Below are positions 36,316 through 44,388 of a DNA stretch of 64,000 bases, piece by piece. The stretch is from contig JAAYVG010000038.1 in the NCBI GenBank assembly GCA_012517285.1, positions 1 to 64,000 on the forward strand, in the 5' to 3' direction. Every line of letters starts with the position of its first letter. The stretch's first letter is position 1. Under the pieces are notes generated by a model. It was not told the DNA's origin, made no database searches, and was given only the letters and a program-made list of their open reading frames with translations. This DNA comes from Elusimicrobiota bacterium. GTDB taxonomy: Bacteria > Elusimicrobiota > Elusimicrobia > Elusimicrobiales > UBA9959. The translations under genes were made by a program, and so were the position numbers.

Positions 36316-37400
36316 TGTTTAAACTTTTGATCAAACACAACTATCTTGGCTGTTTTTTTAAGATCATCAATATATTTGTCAAGCTCCTTTGCAAAGGATT
36401 GTTGCATCATAATATTGGCAAGATCATCCTTAACCATCTCAAACTTTATCTTTTGAGCTATTCTTTTCTCTGTAACCTGAATTATATGATAACCAAAATC
36501 AGTCTGTATAACATCAGATATCTCACCCGGTGCAATGGAGAAAGCAACCTTATCAAGGCTCTCCGGCAACATTCCCTTAACAACATATCCGATATCACCA
36601 CCATGCTTCGAGCTTTCGATGTCATCAGATTCCTTAGCAGCTATATCCTCAAAATCTGCTCCAGAGAGAAGCTGTTTCCTAATACCGTTAGCCTTTTCAA
36701 GAGCCTGATTTTTTGAAACGAGATCATCACCTTTTGATTTTATAAGTATATGCCTTATCCTTATCCTTTCAGCAAACATATCTTTTAATTTATTTGCTAT
36801 ATTTGTATAATCATCCATCTCTTCACTGCTCAATTTAAGAGACGATGTAGAATTGTTTATGATGGCAATTATATTATCATAAAACTTTTTTACATCATCA
36901 TCAGATGGGGACTTAACCTTTGGCCTTATAACCTGATCTATCAACTTCCTTGCCATAAGATCCTTCTTCACTCTTTCCCTGAAATCATCATAGCTTATAT
37001 TCTGCTTTTTTAGCTCATCAAGGAATAAAGCCTCAGCATCCTTCTGAGATATTTTATTTCCTTCTTTATCAACAGAGAATCTATTCTTCACCTCTGATAT
37101 ACCATTGTCTATTTCACGCTCACTTACTTTTATCCCGAGCTTTGTTGCTTCCTGTTTTATAAGAAGCTCGCTTACAGCCTTATCAAAAGCCATTTTATTT
37201 ATCTTATCCTCGCTTCCTTGCTGTTTCAATATATCTGGAGCTAACTCAAGATATTGAGAAAGTATTGCCTGTTTTGAGCTATTTATATCAGAATTAAAAA
37301 TAGCCTCTCCATTAACCTTTGCTACCACATCCTCCTTAACCTCGGAATAAAGAGGCATAGATAGGAAAAAAATGAAAAATATCTTATTTATATTCTTCAT
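36312..37400 (-). CDS. SurA-like periplasmic peptidyl-prolyl isomerase
   Basis: 362 aa. Signal peptide at 1-20 (FFIFFLSMPLYSE). A SurA_N chaperone domain (about 20-180) is followed by a parvulin domain (about 215-320) with RIRHILIKS, GADFEDIA, GGDIGYV and FGYHIIQV. Family members fold outer-membrane proteins in the periplasm. It overlaps the upstream parvulin by 17 nt. Only one parvulin domain is visible, against two in E. coli SurA. Confidence 0.88.
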   Translation of the reverse strand: MKNINKIFFIFFLSMPLYSEVKEDVVAKVNGEAIFNSDINSSKQAILSQYLELAPDILKQQGSEDKINKMAFDKAVSELLIKQEATKLGIKVSEREIDNGISEVKNRFSVDKEGNKISQKDAEALFLDELKKQNISYDDFRERVKKDLMARKLIDQVIRPKVKSPSDDDVKKFYDNIIAIINNSTSSLKLSSEEMDDYTNIANKLKDMFAERIRIRHILIKSKGDDLVSKNQALEKANGIRKQLLSGADFEDIAAKESDDIESSKHGGDIGYVVKGMLPESLDKVAFSIAPGEISDVIQTDFGYHIIQVTEKRIAQKIKFEMVKDDLANIMMQQSFAKELDKYIDDLKKTAKIVVFDQKFKQ

Positions 37401-38202
37401 CTACTACCTCCACCTTGTACTTGGACTGAAGCTTATCCATATATGAATCAAATTTTTTCTTTTCAAGAACATTCTTTATCCTTTCCTTAAACTGCACATT
37501 ATTAGGATCATAGCTATTCTGAGCAAGCTTTTTAACTATATGATAGCCAAGCTTTGTTTTTATGATTCCGCCCAACTCACCAACCCTCATCTTAAAGGCC
37601 ATATCCTCAAGCTCAGGCATAAGCTCACCCTTTATAACAGGTGGAAGCTTATTAACAACAACGTTAGGATTATCCTTATACTTCTTTGCTATACTATCCA
37701 TACTCTCACCTTTTTTCATAGCTGCCATAATGCTCTGAGCAGTTTCATAATCAGTTGTTATGATCTGATCAAGCGAAACCATATAAGGATTTTGTTTTAT
37801 ATACTCTGTTACCTCATTATCAGCTATTTTAAGTTCATTCTCTCTAAGCTTTTCAAGCCACATCTTTGTAAGCACCATATCCTTATATTCCTCAAGCCTC
37901 TTGTTAAGCTCCTTTTCTATTTTATCAATGTTTTCCTTGTATTCCTTAGAATTTTTAACATCACTGTTTTCCGATGCCATCTTAACAAGCCTTTCATTTA
38001 CAAGTATATCAAGAAACTGCTTCTTACCAATCTTTGTTTTAAGGTAATCGAAATCTCCTATTTCCATAGCCTTTTCATTCAAATAATCCTCAGTTATAGA
38101 TGTATTGCCAACCTTTGCAATAACCTTTGACTTGTTTTCCTTTTTCTGGCATGAAAAAAGCAATGCCAAAATTGATACCGACAGTATTATGTTTTTCTTC
38201 AT
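37384..38202 (-). CDS. Parvulin-type peptidyl-prolyl isomerase lipoprotein
   Basis: 272 aa. The N-terminus MKKNIILSVSILALLFSCQ is a lipoprotein signal with lipobox LFSC. A helical SurA_N-like region precedes a shorter PpiC domain (about 140-235) with LDQIITTDYE, ESMDSIAKK and LGYHIVKKL. It is probably lipid-anchored in the envelope and helps fold exported proteins together with the SurA-like product of the next gene. Confidence 0.85.
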   Translation of the reverse strand: MKKNIILSVSILALLFSCQKKENKSKVIAKVGNTSITEDYLNEKAMEIGDFDYLKTKIGKKQFLDILVNERLVKMASENSDVKNSKEYKENIDKIEKELNKRLEEYKDMVLTKMWLEKLRENELKIADNEVTEYIKQNPYMVSLDQIITTDYETAQSIMAAMKKGESMDSIAKKYKDNPNVVVNKLPPVIKGELMPELEDMAFKMRVGELGGIIKTKLGYHIVKKLAQNSYDPNNVQFKERIKNVLEKKKFDSYMDKLQSKYKVEVVDEEYK

Positions 38203-38347
38203 ATTTAACTCCTGTAATTAAACAATTAAGCAGTTTAATTATCATAATAAAAGTTTAGCATTTTTTTATAATCTATTACAAAAAACTTGTTGATACATAA
38301 GATATTTTAAATCCATATATTAAAATTTTATACTGTTTTAGATATGT

Positions 38348-38353
38348 TATAAT
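38348..38353 (+). promoter_or_regulatory. -10 hexamer of the EIIA-like gene, leaderless configuration
   Basis: TATAAT followed by ATAATT and the ATG at 38360, with no Shine-Dalgarno. Transcription is expected to begin at or next to the start codon. Confidence 0.55.
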
Positions 38354-38359
38354 ATAATT

Positions 38360-38830
38360 ATGACAGAAGAAAAGCATATCACGATAGGTGATATTCTTGA
38401 TTGTAAGAATATAATAATAGAAAGAAAAGGTTTTAAAGATTTAAAATCGCTAATAGATTTCGCTGTTTCTAAAATTTCCCCATTTCTCCCTGAACGCTTT
38501 ACACCTGAGAACATCAAGGAGAGGCTTGAGGTAACAAATCTTGACTATTCTGTTTTTGAAAACGGCCTCTTTATCCCGCATCTAAAACTTGAAGACCTTG
38601 ATGACTTTAAGTCTATTCTTATTATTACGCCGAATCCTGTGAAGGATAACAGGATAAAACACAGCATATTTATTACTTTTATGTTTTTTTCTCCGCTTTC
38701 ATCCGATTTTTTTGATAAACATCTTAAAATACTCAGTTCAATCACGCAGTCATTTAGAGATAATATTCCAAAATTGATATCGATGAACTCACCATCTGAG
38801 ATTTGTTCCTATATAAAATCCATCAGATAA
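38360..38830 (+). CDS. PTS EIIA-like (fructose/nitrogen type) domain protein
   Basis: 156 aa, the size of a single EIIA domain. The phospho-acceptor region is recognisable as FENGLFIPHLKLEDL, with the PH of EIIA-Fru/Ntr, followed by SILIITPNPVKD. No EIIB, EIIC, HPr or EI is nearby, so a regulatory role is more likely than sugar uptake. The APC permease begins 6 bp after its stop, and EIIA-like proteins paired with permeases are known as regulators (inference). Confidence 0.65.
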   Translation: MTEEKHITIGDILDCKNIIIERKGFKDLKSLIDFAVSKISPFLPERFTPENIKERLEVTNLDYSVFENGLFIPHLKLEDLDDFKSILIITPNPVKDNRIKHSIFITFMFFSPLSSDFFDKHLKILSSITQSFRDNIPKLISMNSPSEICSYIKSIR

Positions 38831-38835
38831 TTTAT

Positions 38836-40839
38836 ATGAACAAAAAGATAAAGAATATTTTAGTGTTAAACACAGCAGTATTGAGTTTTATTTCTTTCTG
38901 GAGAGCAGGCTCAATAGTCCTATGCGACTTTGCTTCAAGCGCCTACTATGCTGGTGGTATTGCTGCAAAGGCATACGGGCCGGCATTCCCATATTTTATA
39001 CTCGCAGTAATGATTCTGTCAGGTTTTCTTTTGATGACTTACATAGAATCCTCCTCTATTTTTACAAGAGGTGGGGTTTATATGACGGTAAAGACATCAA
39101 TGGGAAAGTCTATGGCAAAGTTTTCTGTCTCTGCCCTTGTCTTTGATTATCTCTTAACCGCTCCCATAAGTGCAGTGAGTGCCGGACTTTATTTAGCATA
39201 TCTTCTGGAAATAATCTTTCCATATCTGAAAATAGGCTGGAACATAAATCCAAGGGGTGTTGCTGTTATCTTTTCACTCATTATGATAGCATACTTCTGG
39301 AGAGAAAATATAAAGGGGGTTAAGGAATCATCAGAAAACAATTTAAGAATTATCATATTCACAGGAGTTGTTGCACTTCTTCTGCTTGTCCTTTCAGTAT
39401 ATACGGTTACAAAGATAGGATTCAAATGGCCAGAATTTAGGCTTGAGTTCAACAAAGAGTCATTAGGATGGACATCATATTTTAGTTTTTTAAAACCTGT
39501 TGGATTGATAGGCATCATAATGGCTATGGGACATTCAATACTTGCCTTGAGCGGACTTGAAACGCTTGCTCAGGTTTATCGGGAAATAGAGGATCCAAAA
39601 ATAAAAAATTTAAAAAAGGCTGTTGTGTTCATATTTATATCAGCCCTAATTTTTACAGGCTTTCTTACATTTCTTTCAGCAGTAATAATACCATACGATA
39701 AAATAATAAGCAGCTACTCAGAAAATCTATTGAGTGGCCTTGCTATGGAGTTATCTATACCATATGCAGCAAGGGTTGTTATGAAGACACTCGTAGTCAT
39801 ATCTGCACTGCTAATACTTGTAGGTGCTGTGAACACTGCCATAGTTGGAGCAAATGGAATACTCAACAGGGTTGCTGAGGATGGCATTCTTCCAGACAGC
39901 ATAAGGAAGTTACATCCCAAATATGGAACAACATATAAAATCATAACCCTTATTGCTGTACTACAGGCAATTATAGTTATACTATCAGGAGGAGATGTTT
40001 TTCTGTTAGGTGAGGCCTATGCCTTCGGTGTTTTGATGAGTCTTACATTCAATCTTTTATCCTTAATATTTTTAAGATTTAAAAAATCTATGGAACCACG
40101 CGAGTGGATATTTCCACTTAATATAAAGAGTGGAAGATATGAGATCCCGGTTGGACTTATAATTCTTTTTTTGATAATCTTTTCACTTTTTCTGATGAAT
40201 CTTTTAACAAAAAAAATTGCAACCATATCAGGGATTACCTTCTCAGTTGTGCTTTATATAATCTTTACCTACTCTGAAAAAAAGCAATCCCATGAAATAG
40301 ACCTGCATGATATAGAAGGAGAAGTTGATGATGAGAAGGTCAACATAGCCACAGAAAATGATATATTAAACATCTTTAAAGACTTCAAAAAAACTGAGAG
40401 AATCCTTGTTCCTGTTAGAAATCCAAACAACCTAACACATTTAAAAAGTGTTCTTGAAACAGCCAACGATGATAACACTGACATTATTGTGTTATATATA
40501 AAGGTTGAGAAGGGCTATGAATACTCTTCAGATTATGAAAATCTTACAAACGATGAAAAGGATCTTTTTAGAAAGGTTATACTGTTAGCTGAAAAATATG
40601 GGAAAACAATTCATCCTCTTATAATTTTTTCAAACGATCCTATATATATTATTGTCTATACCGCTTTTTACGGAAGAGTGAACAAAATTGTTATGGGGGT
40701 TTCAGGTAGGATGGGTGCTGAAGCTCAGCTTGAAGAATTAGCCATAACGTGGGGTATGATAAAACCAAAAGATTTTAATGGTAAAATAGAAATAGATATA
40801 ATATGGGAGTCAAGGACACTGTCTTATACGCTTACTTGA
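38836..40839 (+). CDS. APC-superfamily amino acid permease with C-terminal UspA-like domain
   Basis: The track starts at a TTG inside the upstream gene. ATG at 38836 (MNKKIKNILVLNTAVL) is preferred, giving 667 aa. About twelve membrane helices fill residues 10-475, with APC hallmarks AGGIAAKAYGPAFPYF and ALSGLETLAQVYREIEDPK. The soluble C-terminus (about 515-667) resembles a universal-stress-protein fold (RILVPVRNPNN, DIIVLYIKVE, KIVMGVSGRMG). It probably imports amino acids, with the soluble domain and the adjacent EIIA-like protein providing regulation (inference). Confidence 0.85.
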   Translation: MNKKIKNILVLNTAVLSFISFWRAGSIVLCDFASSAYYAGGIAAKAYGPAFPYFILAVMILSGFLLMTYIESSSIFTRGGVYMTVKTSMGKSMAKFSVSALVFDYLLTAPISAVSAGLYLAYLLEIIFPYLKIGWNINPRGVAVIFSLIMIAYFWRENIKGVKESSENNLRIIIFTGVVALLLLVLSVYTVTKIGFKWPEFRLEFNKESLGWTSYFSFLKPVGLIGIIMAMGHSILALSGLETLAQVYREIEDPKIKNLKKAVVFIFISALIFTGFLTFLSAVIIPYDKIISSYSENLLSGLAMELSIPYAARVVMKTLVVISALLILVGAVNTAIVGANGILNRVAEDGILPDSIRKLHPKYGTTYKIITLIAVLQAIIVILSGGDVFLLGEAYAFGVLMSLTFNLLSLIFLRFKKSMEPREWIFPLNIKSGRYEIPVGLIILFLIIFSLFLMNLLTKKIATISGITFSVVLYIIFTYSEKKQSHEIDLHDIEGEVDDEKVNIATENDILNIFKDFKKTERILVPVRNPNNLTHLKSVLETANDDNTDIIVLYIKVEKGYEYSSDYENLTNDEKDLFRKVILLAEKYGKTIHPLIIFSNDPIYIIVYTAFYGRVNKIVMGVSGRMGAEAQLEELAITWGMIKPKDFNGKIEIDIIWESRTLSYTLT

Positions 40840-40935
40840 AAACCATTATATTAGAGATAGATAACGGAAATTAATAATAAGACAGTCAAAACAGATTTAT
40901 TTTAAATCCTGACTTTCATATGCTCGGAGGTTTAT

Positions 40936-41493
40936 ATGGCTATAAGAAGAATAGTAAAGTATGGAGAAAGCATACTCAACAAAAAAACAAAAAAAATAGA
41001 CTATAAAGAAATGAAAAATGAACTTGATAATATAATAGCTGATATGTTTGATACATTAAATTTTACTCATGGAGTGGGACTCTCCGCAAATCAGATTGGG
41101 CTTGACATACAGTTATCCATTATAAGCATGGAGGATAAAGAAAAAAATAAGAATTATAACATTGTAATAATAAACCCCCAAATAGTTTCTTACGGCGAAG
41201 AAATAATAGAAGAGGATGAGGGCTGCCTTTCTTTTCCAGGACTTTTTATCAAGGTTAAAAGGCATACATCCGTTGTTGTAAGGGCATTAAATCAAAAAGG
41301 AATTCCTATTGAGATAAAAGCATCAGGACTTTTAGCAAAAGCACTCCAGCACGAGATAGATCATCTGAACGGCATCACCTTCATAAAACGTATTCCAATT
41401 GCTCAAAAAATCAAACTTAAGCCAACGCTTTTAAAACTAAAAAAACAATGGAAGAATATAGATGAATCAAAGATGAAACCTGAAGTTATGTGA
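40936..41493 (+). CDS. def: Peptide deformylase
   Basis: 185 aa. The three metal-site motifs are present: GVGLSANQIG, EGCLSFPG and HEIDHLNG. It removes the formyl group from nascent N-terminal methionine. TCGGAGGTTTAT precedes the ATG. fmt follows after 1 bp, the classical def-fmt order. Confidence 0.97.
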   Translation: MAIRRIVKYGESILNKKTKKIDYKEMKNELDNIIADMFDTLNFTHGVGLSANQIGLDIQLSIISMEDKEKNKNYNIVIINPQIVSYGEEIIEEDEGCLSFPGLFIKVKRHTSVVVRALNQKGIPIEIKASGLLAKALQHEIDHLNGITFIKRIPIAQKIKLKPTLLKLKKQWKNIDESKMKPEVM

Positions 41494-41494
41494 A

Positions 41495-42442
41495 ATGGAT
41501 AAAAAAGTTATTTTTTTAGGAACGGACAACACAGCAGCTGAGTTTTTGCAAACTCTTTATGATAATGGTTTTAATATTAAAGCGGTTATAACACAGACAG
41601 ATAAGCCATTCGGTAGAAAAGGAATAATAACTCCACCACCAGTTAAATCGCTTGCTCAGAAGCTAAAGATTGATGTTTATCAGCCTGAATCTTCAAAGGA
41701 TATAGAGACCTTGCTTGATCAAATAAAACCAGATTTTGGTATTGTCGTAGCATACGGAAGGATACTTTCAAAGAAAGTACTTGATATGATTCCATATGGT
41801 TTTTTTAATGTACATTTTTCTCTTCTGCCAAAATACAGAGGTGCTGATCCGGTAAGAGCTGCTGTTTTAAACGGCGAAACAAGGACTGGTGTAACAATAT
41901 TTAAAATTGATGAAGGACTTGATACAGGTTCAATACTTCTTTCAGAGAGCATTGAAATAGGATCAGATGATACATCATATATGCTCTTACAGAGGCTTTC
42001 AGTTCTTGGAAGAAGGATGATGATTGAGGCTGCAAAAAAAATATCATCAGGAGATATAAAACTTTTGCCGCAAGAAGGTGTTGCAACATACACAACAAAA
42101 GTAACAATAAAAGACACTTATATTGATTTTAATATGCCAGCTGAGAAAGTATATTCAAAGATAAAGGCTTTCTCATTTGATCCCTATTCAAGGTTCATTT
42201 TCAAACACAACCTTAAGAACGCAATGGTTCAGATAACATCGGCTAAAATCAATAAATCAGATAGCAGCAATTTTCCTCCTGCCACTATCTCTGGTTTTGA
42301 AAAAGGAACTGGTATTTTTGTAAAATGTCTTGATACAAGCATACTCATTGAAAAGGTAAAACCAGAGGGTAAAAAAGAAATGAGTGCCTATGATTTTTTT
42401 ATAAATGGTCTTAAGCTCAAAAAAGGAGATTCTTTGATATGA
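41495..42442 (+). CDS. fmt: Methionyl-tRNA formyltransferase
   Basis: 315 aa. The formyl-transferase catalytic domain (1-190) has VKSLAQKLKIDVYQPES, the SLLPKYRGADPVRAA loop and GETRTGVTIFKIDEGLDTG. The C-terminal domain binds tRNA. It formylates initiator Met-tRNA. Start is 1 bp after def, and the end overlaps the PASTA gene by 4 nt, so all three are one operon. Confidence 0.97.
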   Translation: MDKKVIFLGTDNTAAEFLQTLYDNGFNIKAVITQTDKPFGRKGIITPPPVKSLAQKLKIDVYQPESSKDIETLLDQIKPDFGIVVAYGRILSKKVLDMIPYGFFNVHFSLLPKYRGADPVRAAVLNGETRTGVTIFKIDEGLDTGSILLSESIEIGSDDTSYMLLQRLSVLGRRMMIEAAKKISSGDIKLLPQEGVATYTTKVTIKDTYIDFNMPAEKVYSKIKAFSFDPYSRFIFKHNLKNAMVQITSAKINKSDSSNFPPATISGFEKGTGIFVKCLDTSILIEKVKPEGKKEMSAYDFFINGLKLKKGDSLI

Positions 42443-43410
42443 AAATAAATGATATACCAGCCAACTATAAATATTTTTTAAAGATTTTAGTAGTAATGCT
42501 ATCCATATTAGTCCTTTCATACTTTATGATAGACTGGGTTATAGGCTCTGTAGTCCACTCAAGAAAAGAGGTTATTGTTCCTGATATAAAAGGAAAATCA
42601 GCTATGACTGCACTCGAGCTTATATCTGAAAATGATCTTGCTATGAAGATAAAGGGATTTGAATTTGATTCATCTGTTCCTGTTGGAACTGTCCTGAGGC
42701 AAAATCCACAATCAGGTATATCTGTGAGGGAAGGAAGGATAATAGAGGTTGTGTTTTCTCAGGGTGGAGAATCAGTCTTTGTTCCAAACATTGTAGGTAT
42801 GCCTATAAGAAATGCAGAACTTCTTCTGAGACAACGGCAATTAATACTTGGAGAAATAAGTGAATCATATTCAACAAAGTTTGACAAGGGAATAGTTATG
42901 TATCAGGATCCAAAGGTCGATTCACAGGTTTCAAAAAATACATACATAAATCTTATAGTATCAGCTGGGAAACCTCCAAAAGGGGTTATTCTTATGCCTG
43001 ATTTTCGTCAGAAAAAAATATCAGACTTCTATAAATGGATAGAAGAGAACCCAAACGTTAAATATACAATAAACAGAGAAAAAAATACAATATTCCCAAA
43101 AGACACAATAATAGATCAGAATCCAGATTATGATGTTCAGATAAATGAAGCAACAAACGTTATAATAACAATGAGTGATAGTGATGAAGAGCAATCAGTT
43201 GAAGAGTATAAAATTGTTTACAACCTCTCTCAGAGCGGTTCACAGAGAAATGTCAGGATAGTAGCCATTAGCAGAACAGGTGATAAAGAGGTATTCAATG
43301 CTATAAGGGATCCCGGTTCAAGGATAGAGCTTTCAATACCAAAGACATCAGCTGATAAGATAAGGATATTTGTCAACGGTATACTTGTAGAGGAAAGACA
43401 GGTCAGGTGA
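42439..43410 (+). CDS. PASTA-domain single-pass membrane protein
   Basis: 323 aa. A membrane helix at about 13-33 is followed by two clear PASTA repeats (about 45-110 with VPDIKGKSAMTALELI, and 112-180 with VPNIVGMPIRNAELLL) and a third weaker one (about 185-250). PASTA domains usually bind peptidoglycan or beta-lactams in PrkC-type kinases or PBPs. Here there is no kinase or transpeptidase domain, so it may be a cell-wall sensing or scaffolding subunit. It is translationally coupled to fmt. The gap after it is filled with repeats. Confidence 0.85.
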   Translation: MKINDIPANYKYFLKILVVMLSILVLSYFMIDWVIGSVVHSRKEVIVPDIKGKSAMTALELISENDLAMKIKGFEFDSSVPVGTVLRQNPQSGISVREGRIIEVVFSQGGESVFVPNIVGMPIRNAELLLRQRQLILGEISESYSTKFDKGIVMYQDPKVDSQVSKNTYINLIVSAGKPPKGVILMPDFRQKKISDFYKWIEENPNVKYTINREKNTIFPKDTIIDQNPDYDVQINEATNVIITMSDSDEEQSVEEYKIVYNLSQSGSQRNVRIVAISRTGDKEVFNAIRDPGSRIELSIPKTSADKIRIFVNGILVEERQVR

Positions 43411-43420
43411 TAAGATCTTA

Positions 43421-43499
43421 GTTGTCTGGTTATTTGGTTATCTCGTTATTTAGGAAGAAAAAGAAGATAGTTATCTGATTGTTTAGTCAATTAGTTTTT
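43421..43499 (+). repeat. 8-bp-periodic repeat after the PASTA gene
   Basis: Units such as TTGTCTGG, TTATTTGG and TTATTTAG run in the direction of the upstream gene, with an embedded GGAAGAAAAAGAAGATAG also found at 61155-61172. A reverse-oriented block of the same family lies at 43607-43646, following purQ on the other strand. Confidence 0.75.
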
Positions 43500-43519
43500 T
43501 AATCTTCTGGGAAGAAAAA

Positions 43520-43548
43520 CCATAAGTAACCTCGTAGGTTACTTATGG
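43520..43548. terminator. Perfect 13-bp hairpin between PASTA and purQ genes
   Basis: CCATAAGTAACCT and AGGTTACTTATGG pair around the loop CGT. It lies between convergent operons and is probably a bidirectional terminator, though no strong T-run follows on either strand. Confidence 0.6.
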
Positions 43549-43606
43549 TATAGGATTTATTCTATCTGTCTTTATCAGACGTCTTATCCGTTTACATCTC
43601 GATGAT

Positions 43607-43646
43607 TAGATAACCAGATAACTAAATGACTAAACAACCAATTAGT
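43607..43646 (-). repeat. 8-bp-periodic repeat after purQ
   Basis: On the minus strand the sequence reads TTGTTTAG TCATTTAG TTATCTGG TTATCTAA TCATCGAG, beginning about 10 bp after the purQ stop. Together with 43421-43499 it makes the whole gap a large imperfect palindrome. Confidence 0.7.
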
Positions 43647-43653
43647 CTCAGAT

Positions 43654-44388
43654 TTATAATCCCCTTGCATAATTCACAGCATTCTTAAAAAATTCATAAC
43701 CTATGGACAAAATACCCTTATTCTTCCATGGCTGTTGCAAAGAAAAGAATACCCTCTCAGGATGAGGCATAAGCCCAAAAACATTTCCCGAGTTGTTTGT
43801 GATCCCTGCTATATCGCTATAGGAGCCATTAGGATTTTCCAAATACAAAAGTGCATCAAGATTTTTTTGCTTTAAATCTGATATAATAGATCTGGTTGAT
43901 ATGAACTTTCCCTCACCATGAGCTATGGGTAAATAAAATTCATCTGGCAAACCCTTTGTAAATATACACGGACTGTTTTTATTGACCCTCACCTTAACCC
44001 ACCTGCATATGAAATGACCGAGATCGTTTGAATAAAGCGTTGCCCTCTGTTTCAGTTCAATATCATAAGGAAGAAAGCCAGTTTTTACAAGGACCTGAAA
44101 TCCATTGCATATTCCTATCACAGGTTTTTTTGCTTTTATAAAATCATTGAAATCAGACTTAAGTTTTTTTATTCTCAATGCAAAAATCTTTCCGGCTGAT
44201 ATATCATCACCGAATGAAAACCCGCCGGGTATTGCCATGATGTCATAATCAACCAGTTTCTTCGCTCCATTTAAAAGTTCATTGATATGAACAAGCTCAG
44301 TCCTTGCCCCAACAAAATCAAAAGCACTCCTTGTCTCCAGATCGCAGTTTGTTCCAGAAGCCCTGAGTATTATAACCTTTGGTTTCAT
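43654..44388 (-). CDS. purQ: Phosphoribosylformylglycinamidine synthase, glutaminase subunit
   Basis: The track starts at 44409; ATG at 44388 (MKPKVIILRASGTNCD) overlaps the purL stop as ATGA and is preferred, giving 244 aa. Class I glutamine amidotransferase: nucleophile in GICNGFQVL, with HGEGKF and MPHPERVF completing the triad. It supplies ammonia to PurL in the fourth step of purine synthesis. Confidence 0.95.
   Translation of the reverse strand: MKPKVIILRASGTNCDLETRSAFDFVGARTELVHINELLNGAKKLVDYDIMAIPGGFSFGDDISAGKIFALRIKKLKSDFNDFIKAKKPVIGICNGFQVLVKTGFLPYDIELKQRATLYSNDLGHFICRWVKVRVNKNSPCIFTKGLPDEFYLPIAHGEGKFISTRSIISDLKQKNLDALLYLENPNGSYSDIAGITNNSGNVFGLMPHPERVFFSLQQPWKNKGILSIGYEFFKNAVNYARGL

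Noticed and set aside
38803-38835. TTG start of the APC permease
   Set aside because: It adds an unrelated segment overlapping the EIIA gene; ATG at 38836 gives a normal permease N-terminus.
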